In this document: positions 11,531 to 22,117 of the stretch, in pieces
Layout: every line of letters starts with the position of its first letter
How positions within the stretch are numbered: the stretch's first letter is position 1
The notes under the pieces: generated by a model
What the model saw: the letters and a program-made list of their open reading frames with translations, nothing else
Databases searched by the model: none
Told to the model about the DNA's origin: nothing
From: Warburgia ugandensis
Lineage: Eukaryota > Streptophyta > Magnoliopsida > Canellales > Canellaceae
Direction: 5' to 3'
Assembly (NCBI GenBank): GCA_035236585.1
Contig: CP141136.1
Span: 51,353,136-51,417,135 of the forward strand
DNA length: 64,000 nt
Program-made: the position numbers and the translations under genes

Positions 11531-12827
11531 TTATAACTTAAAAGATCACATAATCCAAAAGTGAAAGTATCGTATATATATGATGACATCATGATATGCA
11601 ATATATGCCTCATGGAGTCCAACTCATGGACCTCTAGTATGGTATGGTCGACCAACCTCATATCATGCTACATGAAATGCACATCAAACCATAGGGTCCA
11701 CTATGCCCACGGCCTCCTCGCCATGTGGTCCCCGGGTACCTGAGGACACTTGGTCATAGCCTCCACGGGGCCTATGACACGCCGACCCAGTGCCGTGACA
11801 CCAATGATAGCCCCCTGTACCACATGCAGTCGACGTAGGGACTTGCCTCTTTTTGGGCGTGGTACCCATCCACCTATTAGTGGTAGAGGCCGGGTGGCCA
11901 ACCCAGACCCCTCGGCATAGCACCCACGGGCTTACTTGCCCAAATCACATAAGATAAGTCAAAACCTGTTAAAAGTTGTCCTCTTTTGGGTCCCTCACAA
12001 CTGCCTGGCCCTCGGCACTCCAGCGTCTTTTGGCAACCCTCAAGGACATGCAATCTTTGCAATACGTAAATCATGCAATGCATGCACTCGTTTGCAACAC
12101 ATGTATGTGCATAATGTATATGCAGTCATTCCAAAACATGGCTATTTACAAAGCATTTAATATGCATGCTGAATTTATTCATACAAATCACATGCAAATC
12201 AAGTCACATATCCAAAACATATGTTCTCAAATAACAATAGTTCTTTTAAAAGAATCTAATAGTGATAGAGCACCTACATGACTAGGTCGCGTTAATCCTC
12301 TTATCCTCGTACGCTCCTGAACATGGTTTGGGGACTCAAGGTTAGTTTAACCTATCTTTGATGGGTTTAGAGCAGTTGGGTCTCATTACTTAGGAATTAG
12401 GGGTCCATCCCTATGCCTATGGGTGTCCCAAGGTCCTAATTTGGCGTTGGTATTCTCAGTTTTCTAAAGTTCTAGTGGTCACGCGCCACCATCCTATTCT
12501 AAGGGTCATGCCCAACTTTTATTGGGCCTTGATTAGAGATTTTATTATTTGGATGTGTTCATGTCGTTGATACGGACACAACGCCTTTCGCGGTGCCTCA
12601 ATCGGAGCTCTAGATCTCAAGTTATAAGCATTTTAACATTGTATGTACATATAGTCTTAAAGACAAAAATTCGGAATGCTAGGGCGCTGCGCGTCTGCGA
12701 CGTGCGCCCTAGCTTCCTTAAGGAACCAAAAAAATACCGTGCGCTAGCGCGCTGCGCGTCTGCGGCGTGCGCCTCAACGGGAGTGTCTGCAGACGCGCGC
12801 GACGATGCCGCTTGTCGTTCCTTTAGC

Positions 12828-12849
12828 GGGCGCGTCCACGGACGCGCCC
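12828..12849. promoter_or_regulatory. GC-rich palindrome in LTR1 leader (copy A)
   Basis: GGGCGCGTCC and GGACGCGCCC are separated by 2 bp, about 350 bp downstream of the TATA box in sense orientation. Equivalent palindromes occur in copies at 51363-51388 and 59661-59676. Function unknown. Confidence 0.6.
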
Positions 12850-13200
12850 GTTGGTTCCCTCTTCAGACACGTTCGACACGTCTCGTCTGGAGTGGCCGTC
12901 TCCGTCGTTGGGGGACTGGGGCGTCCTTGGGATGCCCTGGTTCATCCCTGAGGAACCCGTGTGGCCCTGGGGACGTCCCAGGGTCCTTGGTGGCTCCCTA
13001 GAGGCCTATTTTCTATGGTTTTTCATGAAAAAACCTAGGGAAACTAAGCCTAGGACTGTGGGTGAGATGGGTTTGGGGTTTTTTTTGTGCGTACCTGTTT
13101 CGTGGTGGGTTTTCTCTCCACGTTTTCCCCCCTTGCTCACTGCTTCACGACTGGTTTTCTCCAAGACTTTTGGGCTGCCATTAGAAGCACCCAAGAGCTC

Positions 13201-13208
13201 TATTTATA
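13201..13208 (-). promoter_or_regulatory. TATA box of LTR1 copy A
   Basis: TATAAATA on the minus strand in the context CTATAAATAGAGCTC, conserved at 39317 (+), 51734 (-) and 60063 (-). It defines the LTR sense strand. Upstream lie inverted repeats at 13272-13309 (GGAATGGCGGTG / CACCGCCGTTCC arms) and 13339-13362 (GGTGCCCGT / ACGGGCACC arms). Confidence 0.6.
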
Positions 13209-13734
13209 GAGCTTTTACAGAGGGTTCTGGAGGGTTTCTAACCGCCTTTGAATGGCGGTGGGGAACCCTCTGGAATGGCGGTGGTTTCTTCTTGAAACAC
13301 CGCCGTTCCAGAAACCTCTAGGAGGTTGAAGACGACGGGGTGCCCGTATCAAAACGGGCACCTGTGTTTTTCAGGTTAAATCGTTTTTGAGAAATTTACA
13401 GTTTTGCCCCTGAACTTCAAAGGGCCATATCTTGCTCATTTTAACTCCGTTTTGGGTGATTTTGGTCTCATTGGATTCCTTTTTCCGAGACACATCTAAT
13501 GGCACCATTTTTAGGACCAAATTCCTGGGTTCAGTTGAGGCGACTAGTGAAATGACCAAAATGCCCTTATCTTTAAAACTGAACTTTTTATGGGTTTTTA
13601 ATATTACAAAAATTGGGGTCATTACATCATCGCACCTGGGATTCGATGCAATGCGTCGTTTATGAGGAACGCCCTAGCTTGAGGGAATGTCTGTTTTTTA
13701 TTTATGTCATGTTTGGGTTGCTGTAGTTTTAAAA

Positions 13735-13829
13735 AGCTGAAGATGATTTTCATTTCTTCCTTACAAACTAATATACAAATACATATTCATTTTCAAGCAT
13801 AAAAGAAATAACAAAAATCATCTTCAGCT
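13735..13829. repeat. Palindromic module of RTE copy 1 5' UTR
   Basis: Perfect 16-bp arms AGCTGAAGATGATTTT (13735-13750) and AAAATCATCTTCAGCT (13814-13829), with a CATTTCTT...AAAGAAATA inner pairing. A second, imperfect module follows at 13877-13970 and a single one is in copy 2 (46221-46340). Confidence 0.75.
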
Positions 13830-13876
13830 AAACCCTTGCCAGCTAGCAACCTGATGCAAGGGTGGCCGTTTTTTAA

Positions 13877-13970
13877 GAAGCTGGAGATGATTTTCATTTC
13901 TTCCTCACAAACTAATATACAAATGCATATTCATTTGTAAGAAAGAAATAACAGAATCATTTTCAACTTC
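13877..13970. repeat. Second palindromic module of RTE copy 1 5' UTR
   Basis: Arms GAAGCTGGAGATGATTTT (13877-13894) and AGAATCATTTTCAACTTC (about 13952-13970) pair with a few mismatches. The interior repeats the AACTAATATACAAATGCATATTCATTTG core of the first module. Confidence 0.65.
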
Positions 13971-14185
13971 CCCCTTTCCAGTTGGCACCTGACGCAAGAC
14001 CCTCCTCCTTTTTCATCCGGGCTTGGGACCAGCATTGGGAGAGTTATCTCTTTCGCTGAAATTAATTGATCTAAATAAAATCTAATTTAGTGATATTCTA
14101 CAAGATTCCTTGTTGGATCAGCCTCATTTGCAAGAAAATACTACATTGATTCATGCACTTGCGAGTAATTTTAAAGCTACACCAA

Positions 14186-17100
14186 TGTGTTATGAATTAT
14201 AGGCATTATCCTAGAGTTTTTCTGAAAATTCATGACATGTGCATTTTTGAGCTAATAATTCAAAAGTTTGATATTTTTCAGGTTCAAAAGCTAATCCAAA
14301 GTAAGTATGCGAATTTTCATATGTTTTTATGAATTAATTATGGTTTTTTCATCTTTTATAAGTATTTCTAATAGCCAAGATTGCTTAAGATGAGAATCGA
14401 TGATCAATTTCTACATAGAGAGCTCGGACCCAAATTTCATCATTCCAAAGATGAAGCAAGGGTTCAAATCATTCTAAGGCAAACAAATAAGTTCAAGAAG
14501 GTGAAAGGAAGAATCAAAGGTGACTAGAATTATCATGCAAATTCCATCAACTTTGCATGAGAATTCAAGCCATGAAGCAAAGAAGCCATGAAGCCACATA
14601 AGTCAAAGCCACATGGAACCATATGATTGGAGAAGAATTACATGCAATTATCTACAAGATAATTAGCAAGGAATTATCATATGGGAATATATGCATGCAA
14701 AGTGGACCAATGAGAAAAGAGAGCCTATCTCCAAATATCCATTTTCCTTTCCTAATTCTTACCTCTCTTCCAACGTGTGAAGTTAGAAGGAGAGCCACAC
14801 ATGGTTCATGCATGATTTCCCCTCCAAAAACTCCACATTCCATACCAATTTCAACCTTTTAATTTTCTCCTCTATATCCTCTTCCAACTTCTTTCCTAAG
14901 TATCCACCTCTCTTTCTAATCCCTCATGGGATTCCCACATCCCATTCCTATAAGTGATCCACTTCTCCCTCCTCCTTGTGTACAATAGTTTCCACTTTCT
15001 AATTACAAACTTCATCTCCACTTTCTAAGTTTTATGGCTATCCTATCTTCCAATTCCTATCTCTCTTTTCCTTCTCCTTAGGATTACACCTTATCAAGTT
15101 TAGAAGTTCAAATCATGTATAAAAGAGGGTAGGGCTCACCACAAAAAATATATAGAGAGAGAGAGAAGGGGAGACGCCTCCACCTTGGATGTCTCCTAGG
15201 GTTTCAACACCTCTCCACCTTGGTTGCTCTCCTTAAGAACTCCACGCCTCCTTCCACTCCCAGCCATTCCAAGCTTCCTTCCTTTTTGGTTTCATGAAAT
15301 TTTCTAGGTTGGTTCTTACATTTTTTCTTTCCTAGATGGTTTGATTTGATTCCTTGTTACATGCATTTTGTTCTTTAATTTTTTTCCTTGTTGTTTGATT
15401 TTAGTTTTGTCCTTCGATCCTTGCATCCAAAGGTCAGTAATCTCTTGTGGTGACAACCAAGAGATAGTAGCCTTTGGATCAAGTTATTGATTTCTTGAAG
15501 TTCTTAAATTCCTTACCTTTCCATTCCTCATCTTTTGATTCCATTCCATATCTATTTTAGTCTATTATTCTTTGATTCTCTTTTGTGTTCACATGCATGC
15601 TAGCTTGGGATTTGATTTTTGGATTACTTTCAAGAAGATTGAAGACAAAACTTTGGGTTAATTTCATGTTGTGCACCTTCCTTTTGATATTTCTATGTTT
15701 CATGTAATATGCACACTCTTCATGTACAACTTTCAATTCAATCAATTAATTTCAATTATGTGCTGTGATGACCTGGGTTTTCACATGCATTTTTAAATGC
15801 CTAACTAATTTCTAATGGAGAGTCGGGCCGTATTTGAAAAACAATGCAATGCAGTGGGAGAAATTTTTTTCTTTTAAATCCATTTTGAAAACCCCGAGTA
15901 TCATTTACTTACAAGAAAAAAAAAATGTTTACTCAAAATACAATAATATGTATCCTAGATCCATTTAGTCATAGCTCACAGTCCAACTGTACTAAGTACA
16001 TATACATGTCTCAAAACAATAAATTATATACTTACATTTATGTTTGTCTTTATCATCACCCACTTGATCGCAGCACTAAAACTTCCTGATACTTCATCTA
16101 TTCCTTATTGGGTTGAGTATTCCTTATACTTAGTAGGTGAATTTGATACTACTATTTTGAAAACACGACATGCAACATGTATAATTTCAAGAGGGGTCTT
16201 TCAAATAATAAAATCATGCAATTTATGAAAACGTGGGTATTCATGCGTAAATCCCTTGCTCATTATATTTTTCCAAATAATGGAATTTTCCATAGAAAAC
16301 CATCGATCAATAATATAATCATTACAAAAATCTTTAAATAGTGATCGATCAAACCAGATACTAAAATCTTAACCCAATGGTAAATATCATACACGTGGGT
16401 TTCTCGGCGAATACATCAAGCCAATTGGTCATGAGTAATCGTCTAAGACCATCTCAATACACCATGTATGATGATACTCAAAACCAAAATCATAGGGCCC
16501 ACTATGCTCACGACCCAAACCTATTCTAAAATCGTGTCTCCAGTATCTAGAGACTAGCCATCATAGTCTCCATGGTCAACTATGGATACGTCTCAAAAAG
16601 GGTGCCATGAACACCTCTAGTGGCAATCCCAATACCACAGCAGTCAAGAAAGAGACAAGTGTCACTTTGGGCAATGATACCTACTACCTTTGGTGGTTAA
16701 AGGCCAGAAGGACAACCCCATAGCAATCAACCTCTTAGCATAGTGCCCACCAGGCTTATTAGCCTGAAAAACATATATATACATATAATCCAATTCTCAA
16801 TAATCATAAATCATGCAATTTATTTTCAAAACATACAAGTAATGCATATAAAACTGTTTTGTCATTTAAGAGTAGAAATGAACTATGAAAGATATAAGCA
16901 ATAGCATTTTTAATCAAAATAATAAATTATGAGAATAATTTGTCAATTCATCATAAAAATACCATATCTTGATATCATTTCAAAATTGTACTAAACAAGG
17001 AAATATATTCAAGGGGATCATTTTGATTTGGAATGCAGTTGAAAACTTAGTAGTATCAGACTACATACCTCGATGTCTCTTAGATTGCGTTTCTCTTCAA

Positions 17101-19187
17101 TTCAAATCCTATATCACCTTTGTGAGGTCCTATATATTATTTGGAAATAAGAATCCAAGTATTATTTCTCATTCTATATAGATCATCAACTATATTTACA
17201 GATCAATAGCTAGATCTATTATTTAGGTGATATATCATTGATTAGTACATCTCCAAGCTAGATCTCACTTATAAATCTAATGTTTAATAGTTAGATTGCC
17301 TTCAATAATCCTTATGTCATCAATATCTTGTAATTGAATGGTCAGATCTAGTAGATCGTCTAGGGTTTGTACTTGATTTGGATAATCAAATCTTTAATTC
17401 AAAGGTTGATCTATGTGATTTAGGGTTGATCTTAGCATATCAATCTCTTAATACATCAAACAGATCAATTTATGAGATCTAATCTTCTTTGATCTTATAG
17501 ATCTATTCGATTTTTAGGGTTTTTAAGCTATGGTCAAGTTAAATAGTCATCTGATCTTAAATTTTATTTTATAATTAGGTCTGCATATCATTAATACGAA
17601 CACAACGGACTTTTCAGATTGTCAATCTGAGTTATATAGCCTTCTTAATTGTAATTTTAATGTTTCAAATAAAATAAACTATCCAGATTTAATCTCTAGA
17701 TATAGAACGCAACAAGATGGATCCTGTGTGTCACGGTTCTCAAGATGCACTTGCATCCTAGTCAAATTTAGACCACACCCACATGCCTGCATCATAGTCG
17801 AAGGACGCTCCAGGGGGCGCATTCCTGTTGTGAGTTATAGGAAAGCGTCTCAGAGATGGTTCCTAATAGATTCAACGTATCTATTTTCACCAGTGAAAGG
17901 CTGGCCAGTGAGAATAGATCCGGTCAAATCCCATCTAATACTTGCAAAAAAATGAAAAGGAACGAAGGAAAGGGGGAGGGTACCTACGTGATTGAAGCCG
18001 GAGAAGAGAAAGTGGGGTTTTTCGATGATGCAAGGTCCTCAATGCTATCGGAACCCTAGATGCCTAAGTGGAAGAAGAGGGAGAGTGGTGCAATGAGAGG
18101 AGGATGAAAGGGGAGATGGGGGTTTTATAGAGGAGGGAGGTGGTGCCATCCCATGGCGGTGCCACCATTCTTTCCTGCACTGCAAAGGAAGACCTGAGAA
18201 GGGTGGATGGTGTCTACCATTTTTCCCAGCACCGACGCGGCAACGCTGAATCAACACTGGGCACAAACACAGGTGACGCATCGATGATGAGATGATGATG
18301 AAGGGCTGACGTAGAAGATGATGCAGAGGGGGTGTCACTAACAAAATAGCCCCATGCATTTTTTAATTACTGAAATACCCTTTATCTTCCAATGCTCATA
18401 ACTTTGTCATCCGAACTCCTTTTTCAGCATTCTTTGAATTATTGAATTTCATTTTTCTAGTAGAATCAAATTATATAGATATTTCCAACTAATTCTTACT
18501 TCAAAATTTTTAAATTAATAAAACATTTATCCACCTGTCTAATTCAATTATTTTCTAAAATAAATAAGACATAACAATTCTGTTGATTACAAATACTATG
18601 ATAGATTGTAATTGAAAGAGTGTTACTAAAAGAACTTAAAATTTTGGGACATTACATGCACAATGTCTGTGAATGTTTCAATTGCTTTGAGACCATTGAA
18701 ACCTACTTCTCAAGTTTGTTGAATCTTGATCTTCATGCTTATTTTTTTATGCACACTTTTCATTATAGGTTTTTACATGTATATTATTTGCACCAAATGT
18801 TATTTAGTTTTCATGTGCACAATTCCATGCACCATGTGCATTCTTCTTAAATCTCAATTGCATGTTTTGTTGGCTAGTTTAGTTTATGTTTAGGTTGCAT
18901 TAGTCATTGATAAGTGTACTTGCACCATTAGTTTAGTTTTAGATAGTTTCTAATTCTAGTTTTTAGAAAGTTTCCATTTCATGTGTGTTTAAGTTTCCAA
19001 CTTGTTTTAATTTCCTATATTCAGTCACAATCTATCTCTTTCTAGATAGGCTAAGTAATCTAAGCAAGATCCAATTTACATAAAAATCTGTGGGATTCCT
19101 TGTGGGATCAATCTCACTTGTGCACTATTACTACATTGATTTGTGTGCTTGCGAGTATATTGAAGCTACACCAAGGATTCATCAACA
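14186..19187 (+). mobile_element. LTR-2 family copy #2, directly abutting #1, split by a solo LTR
   Basis: Starts TGTGTTATGAATTATAGGC right after the terminal block of #1. It ends with the same block (CTTGCGAGTATATTGAAGCTACACCAA) near 19187. Net length without 15764-18656 is about 2.1 kb. It shares GACATGTGCATTT, GTGACAACCAAGAGATAG (about 15450) and the CTTGTGGGATCA end block with #1. A TATA-like GTATAAAAGAG at about 15117 indicates plus-strand sense. No ORF of note. Confidence 0.55.
15764..18656 (-). mobile_element. LTR1-type solo LTR, diverged copy
   Basis: Plus-strand reading begins TGTGATGACCTGGGTTTTCACATGC and ends TTTTGGGACATTACA. 2,893 bp, no internal region. The left flank is TGTGC and the right flank TGCAC, compatible with a TGTGC duplication that lost one TG unit. 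A TATA-like CTATAAAACC is on the minus strand at about 18121-18130, in the same place relative to the end as in copy A. It has the antisense landmark AAAACCCCGAGTATCATTT at about +130, like other copies. Sequence divergence is much higher than between copies A and 57673. Confidence 0.75.
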
Positions 19188-19829
19188 TGCTATGTTTTGG
19201 AAAAGAAGAATTTAGAAGACTGATTTTGCTTTATAGAGGCTGGGGGTGTCGGAACTTATCTAAATGGGTTGGTTTTCAAAATGAGAACGTATTATCACAT
19301 ATTTGATTCCATGTTTTCCTTTGAATAAATGAATGACCAAGTTTATTGACGTAGGTGCATGAAGTGAATAGGACGTAGTATTTTGAGATTTCTGTACAAT
19401 TTGGATTGGAATGTTTGGCCTACGATATTCATGTGTCATTTATAATATGTATTAATGATTTTTATTGAAAATATAAGCATGATGATTTTGTTTTATATTG
19501 ATCTAAGCATGTTGATTATGTTTTACATGGATCTAACCGTGATGCTTTCATCTTAGATGGATCTAAGCATGGATGATTTATTGTTTTATACATGGCTTTG
19601 TTTGGTTTCATTTTGGATCATGAGTTACATGCATAGTCTCCTTATGGTGACTTAATCATTTGTTCTTTTGAATAAATGCGTACCAATGATATATCTTGGT
19701 TAGGACTTAGGAAATGAGTACATTACTTTTGTTTCCTTAGCGAATCAATGATGGGTGAAATTGTCTGGGTCTTATCATGCATATGACCGCTTATGGATGT
19801 CATGTTAAAATGTTTTCACGAATAACATG

Positions 19830-20245
19830 CATGGCACCTAGTGCATGGGTAGCATGCATGACACCTACTACTTGGTGCGTACTTGGTGCCTAGCGGGTGG
19901 AGTAGCACACATGGCACCTAGTGCATGGGTAGTGAGCTTAGTCCCCTACACATGAGCACCAACGCATGGACATTGCACACAACACCAAGCATAGGGGCAC
20001 TGCACACCGTACCCAGCACATGGGCACAGGACACAATCCACATAGCATTGGGCATGCGCATCGCACACAGGCATAGACTAGTGCACATAGTACTAGGCTT
20101 GTTCACAATGCACAAGCATTGCGTACAGCACACGGGCACATATTAGTGCACATAGCATTCAGCATACACATCACACACAAGCATTGTGCATGGTACACAT
20201 TGCATAGGCACAGCATGTAGCATTGGCATTGTACACGCAGACCAT
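19830..20245. repeat. Degenerate GCACATGGCA minisatellite in T1 LTR
   Basis: Many imperfect copies of words such as GCACATGGCACC, AGCATTGGGCAT and GCGCACAGGCA with an irregular period of about 25-35 bp. The homologous T2 LTR has a related array at 23630-24130. Overlapping ORFs on both strands here are repeat artefacts. Confidence 0.7.
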
Positions 20246-20704
20246 AGTGCTATAGCGATGTATAGGCACAAAAGGTTGTGATGGGTTTGATATCATATGA
20301 TTTGGGATTTTTGAGCCAGGGATATACATGTATATGTGTCAATACTAGAATAAGCACGTTGATGATTATTCTAGTTGAAATGTGGCATATGTAATGCATA
20401 AGTAAAATCATAGTTTTGTAAATGATTCTCGCATGATGCATAGTGTGGTGAAAATCTATGATTCCATATGAATTGTTGTGAGAAATATGAATTTTTTTAT
20501 TGAAATTGATGTTTCCTACATATTTAAAAAAATTTAATGAGCACAGATTTATAGTACAGAATTTCACACATGTATGGAAAATGGGTTTAAATTCTTTTGC
20601 ATTATAGGACAGACATGATAGTAAAATCATTATTTTGATAGTACATTGAGATTGCAACAGTATAGATTTTAATGACATTGATCACGTAGCATTGGAACGA
20701 ACAT

Positions 20705-20822
20705 ATTGATCAAATTGTAGACGACTCTTGTAGTTGGTACAAATAGATGACTCCTGTACTCGATATAAATAGATGACTTCTAGTTGGTATAGATAGAAGA
20801 CTCTTGTAGTCAATACAAGAGG
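20705..20822. repeat. Tandem ~31-bp repeat, about 4 units
   Basis: Units of the form TAGATGACTCYTGTAGTTGGTACAAA repeat four times with decay. T2 has fewer units at about 24740-24780. Confidence 0.65.
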
Positions 20823-21667
20823 GTTATAATGCCCGAAGGGCTCCATGCTAGGAGGATCATACTAGCCCCTGGCCTTTTAAACTAATACCAGTTGAAAGAA
20901 GGCATGATCGGGAGTATGTATCATAGAAAGACTACTCTCAAATAAGTCTAGTACTCCCATCAGGACTGATGTAATCGGCGTGATATCCATGGCCGTAGTA
21001 TAATAGTTCTCTGTTTGCATAGTGGACCGTATAATTACGGGATATGAACTGACAGGTCCACCATTCTTGAAGATATTGAACATCACCTATTTAGGCAAGT
21101 AGGAGGATGATGTCACTCTATGATACGGCAAGATATGAATCAATATGACACGATATGATCAAATTTTAGATGTCTTTGCATATCTACATTTTATAGGATT
21201 CTTAAAATTATTTGGAAGCTAAGAGATGTTGATATCAAATATTTAATCATCATGATCGCTTACCTTATGCATCTTTGATTGCCATAGTTTTCAAATGACT
21301 AAGTGGTCATTCTCTCACTGTCAACAATTTCACTAAAAATTCTGGCAGTAGTAATGGCATTGAACAAAATAGTTGTCATTTGAACATTTATTGACTTTTA
21401 TGTAATAAAACATAAAACATTTATTATATCGATTATGGTTTATTTTAGTTCTTTGGGTTGTGATCATTAGTTCTTGGTGGTGCTTATGTTTCCATGCTAT
21501 TGTTATTTTTATATTTGAAGTTTTTTTGAAAGTGATATCTAGCTATAAGGGTTTTTTAAAATAGTAATATACAGTATATGCTTAAAAATGTTTAAAAAAA
21601 TATCCTATAGGAATCTTATTTTCAAATTTTATTCAAAAATTATTTCTAAAAAACCCAGGTCACCACA

Positions 21668-22117
21668 AAAAGAGACACATAAATAAAAGGCACAGAGATC
21701 TAGAATTTGCAATTGGGAGCCATTTATTTCTAAAAATCTTACGGAAGAATGGAGCAACGAAGATTGGAATGAAAGGGAAGTTGAGTTTTTTATTTGCAAG
21801 TCCATTTGAGATATTGGAGAAGATTGAACAAGTTGCATATCAACTCACACTACCACCATAGTTATTGGAAATTCACAATGTGTTTCACGTGAATGTTAAG
21901 GAAGTGTGTTCCCAATCCTAACCATGTACTTAAAAAGGTGCTAGAGGAATTTAACCCAATTTGACCTTTGAGACTAAGCTAATGCAAATTTTGGAGCATA
22001 AAGAAAATATTTTGAGAAACAAGGCTGTTCCTTTAGTCAAGGTCTTGTGGCAACTTCTCATGATAGAAGAATCAATGAGCTATTTTTGGAGTTACTTTGA
22101 AATTTTTAAGAAGTGAA
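21668..22117 (+). pseudogene. Gypsy integrase C-terminal remnant (copy T2), internally deleted element
   Basis: Only 450 bp lie between the LTR end at 21667 and the next LTR start at 22118. 21770-22085 retains decayed blocks of the same integrase tail as T1 (CPFEILEKIEQVAYQLTLPP-like, VHNVFHVN, CVPNP, LTFE and KALRNKAVPLVKVLW-like), in several frames with stops. There is no primer site after 21667. A purine stretch AAGAAGTGAAGAA directly precedes 22118. The structure LTR - tiny interior - LTR implies deletion of almost all gag-pol or recombination between neighbouring elements. Confidence 0.6.

Larger units (their letters stand above)
10895..13626 (-). mobile_element. LTR1 solo LTR, copy A (TSD TCATC)
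   Basis: Plus-strand reading starts TGTGACGACCCGGG and ends GGGGTCATTACA. TCATC at 10890-10894 and at 13627-13631 is a perfect 5-bp duplication. 2,732 bp with no internal region. The TATA box (TATAAATA) lies on the minus strand at 13201-13208, so the transcriptional sense is minus (sense start TGTAATGACCCC). It is inserted in the third 5'-UTR monomer of RTE copy 1. Short ORFs across the GC-rich part (12.5-13.3 kb) are not conserved as proteins between copies. Confidence 0.9.
7872..14043 (-). mobile_element. RTE-clade non-LTR retrotransposon, copy 1 (full length, dead, split by a solo LTR)
   Basis: Minus-strand LINE. The 5' end near 14043 reads GCTGGTCCCAAGCCCGGAT, also found at the start of copy 2. 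It is followed by palindromic modules, three 68-bp monomers, an endonuclease-RT gene and a (TGA)n tail at 7872-7889. Flanking duplications of about 20 bp (7852-7871 and 14044-14063) confirm both ends. Net of the 10895-13626 LTR the element is about 3.4 kb, normal for a full-length RTE. It lies inside LTR-2 #1. Confidence 0.85.
5612..14185 (+). mobile_element. LTR-2 family copy #1 (solo-LTR-like), interrupted by an RTE LINE
   Basis: Starts TGTGTTATAAC. It ends at 14185 in the block TTGCGAGTAATTTTAAAGCTACACCAA. Net length without the LINE is about 2.4 kb. Landmarks shared with copies #2 and #3 include CACATGCATTT near the start, an AAGATTGAGTCAAGGCC block, the conserved GTGACAACCAAGAGA motif (6830), a pyrimidine-rich stretch, a TATA-like CTATATATAG (about 6520) and the terminal GGATCA...CACTTGCGAG block. 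That terminal block resembles LTR ends of Athila/Tat-type gypsy elements; this assignment is inference. 5521-5611 also has matches upstream of copy #3, so the true left boundary may be earlier. No ORF of note. Confidence 0.55.
19188..21667 (+). mobile_element. T1 3' LTR, second segment
   Basis: Resumes T1 LTR sequence. About 19200-20830 aligns in order with T2 LTR 22735-24770 (shared GGAATGTTTGGCCTA-like, minisatellite, GATGGGTTTGATATCA and TAGATGACTCTTGTAGT blocks). It ends AAAACCCAGGTCACCACA at 21650-21667, the same end pattern as LTR1 (AAACCCGGGTCGTCACA). Short ORFs in this stretch are not supported as genes. Confidence 0.6.

Noticed and set aside
12549..13321. Two overlapping frames of about 150 codons in the GC-rich LTR region
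   Set aside because: They lie in the LTR leader/promoter. Other copies do not keep the same frame, start or stop, so GC-driven chance ORFs.
19918..20146. Cys/His/Met-rich small ORFs on both strands
   Set aside because: Products of the degenerate minisatellite; same at 23568-24058.
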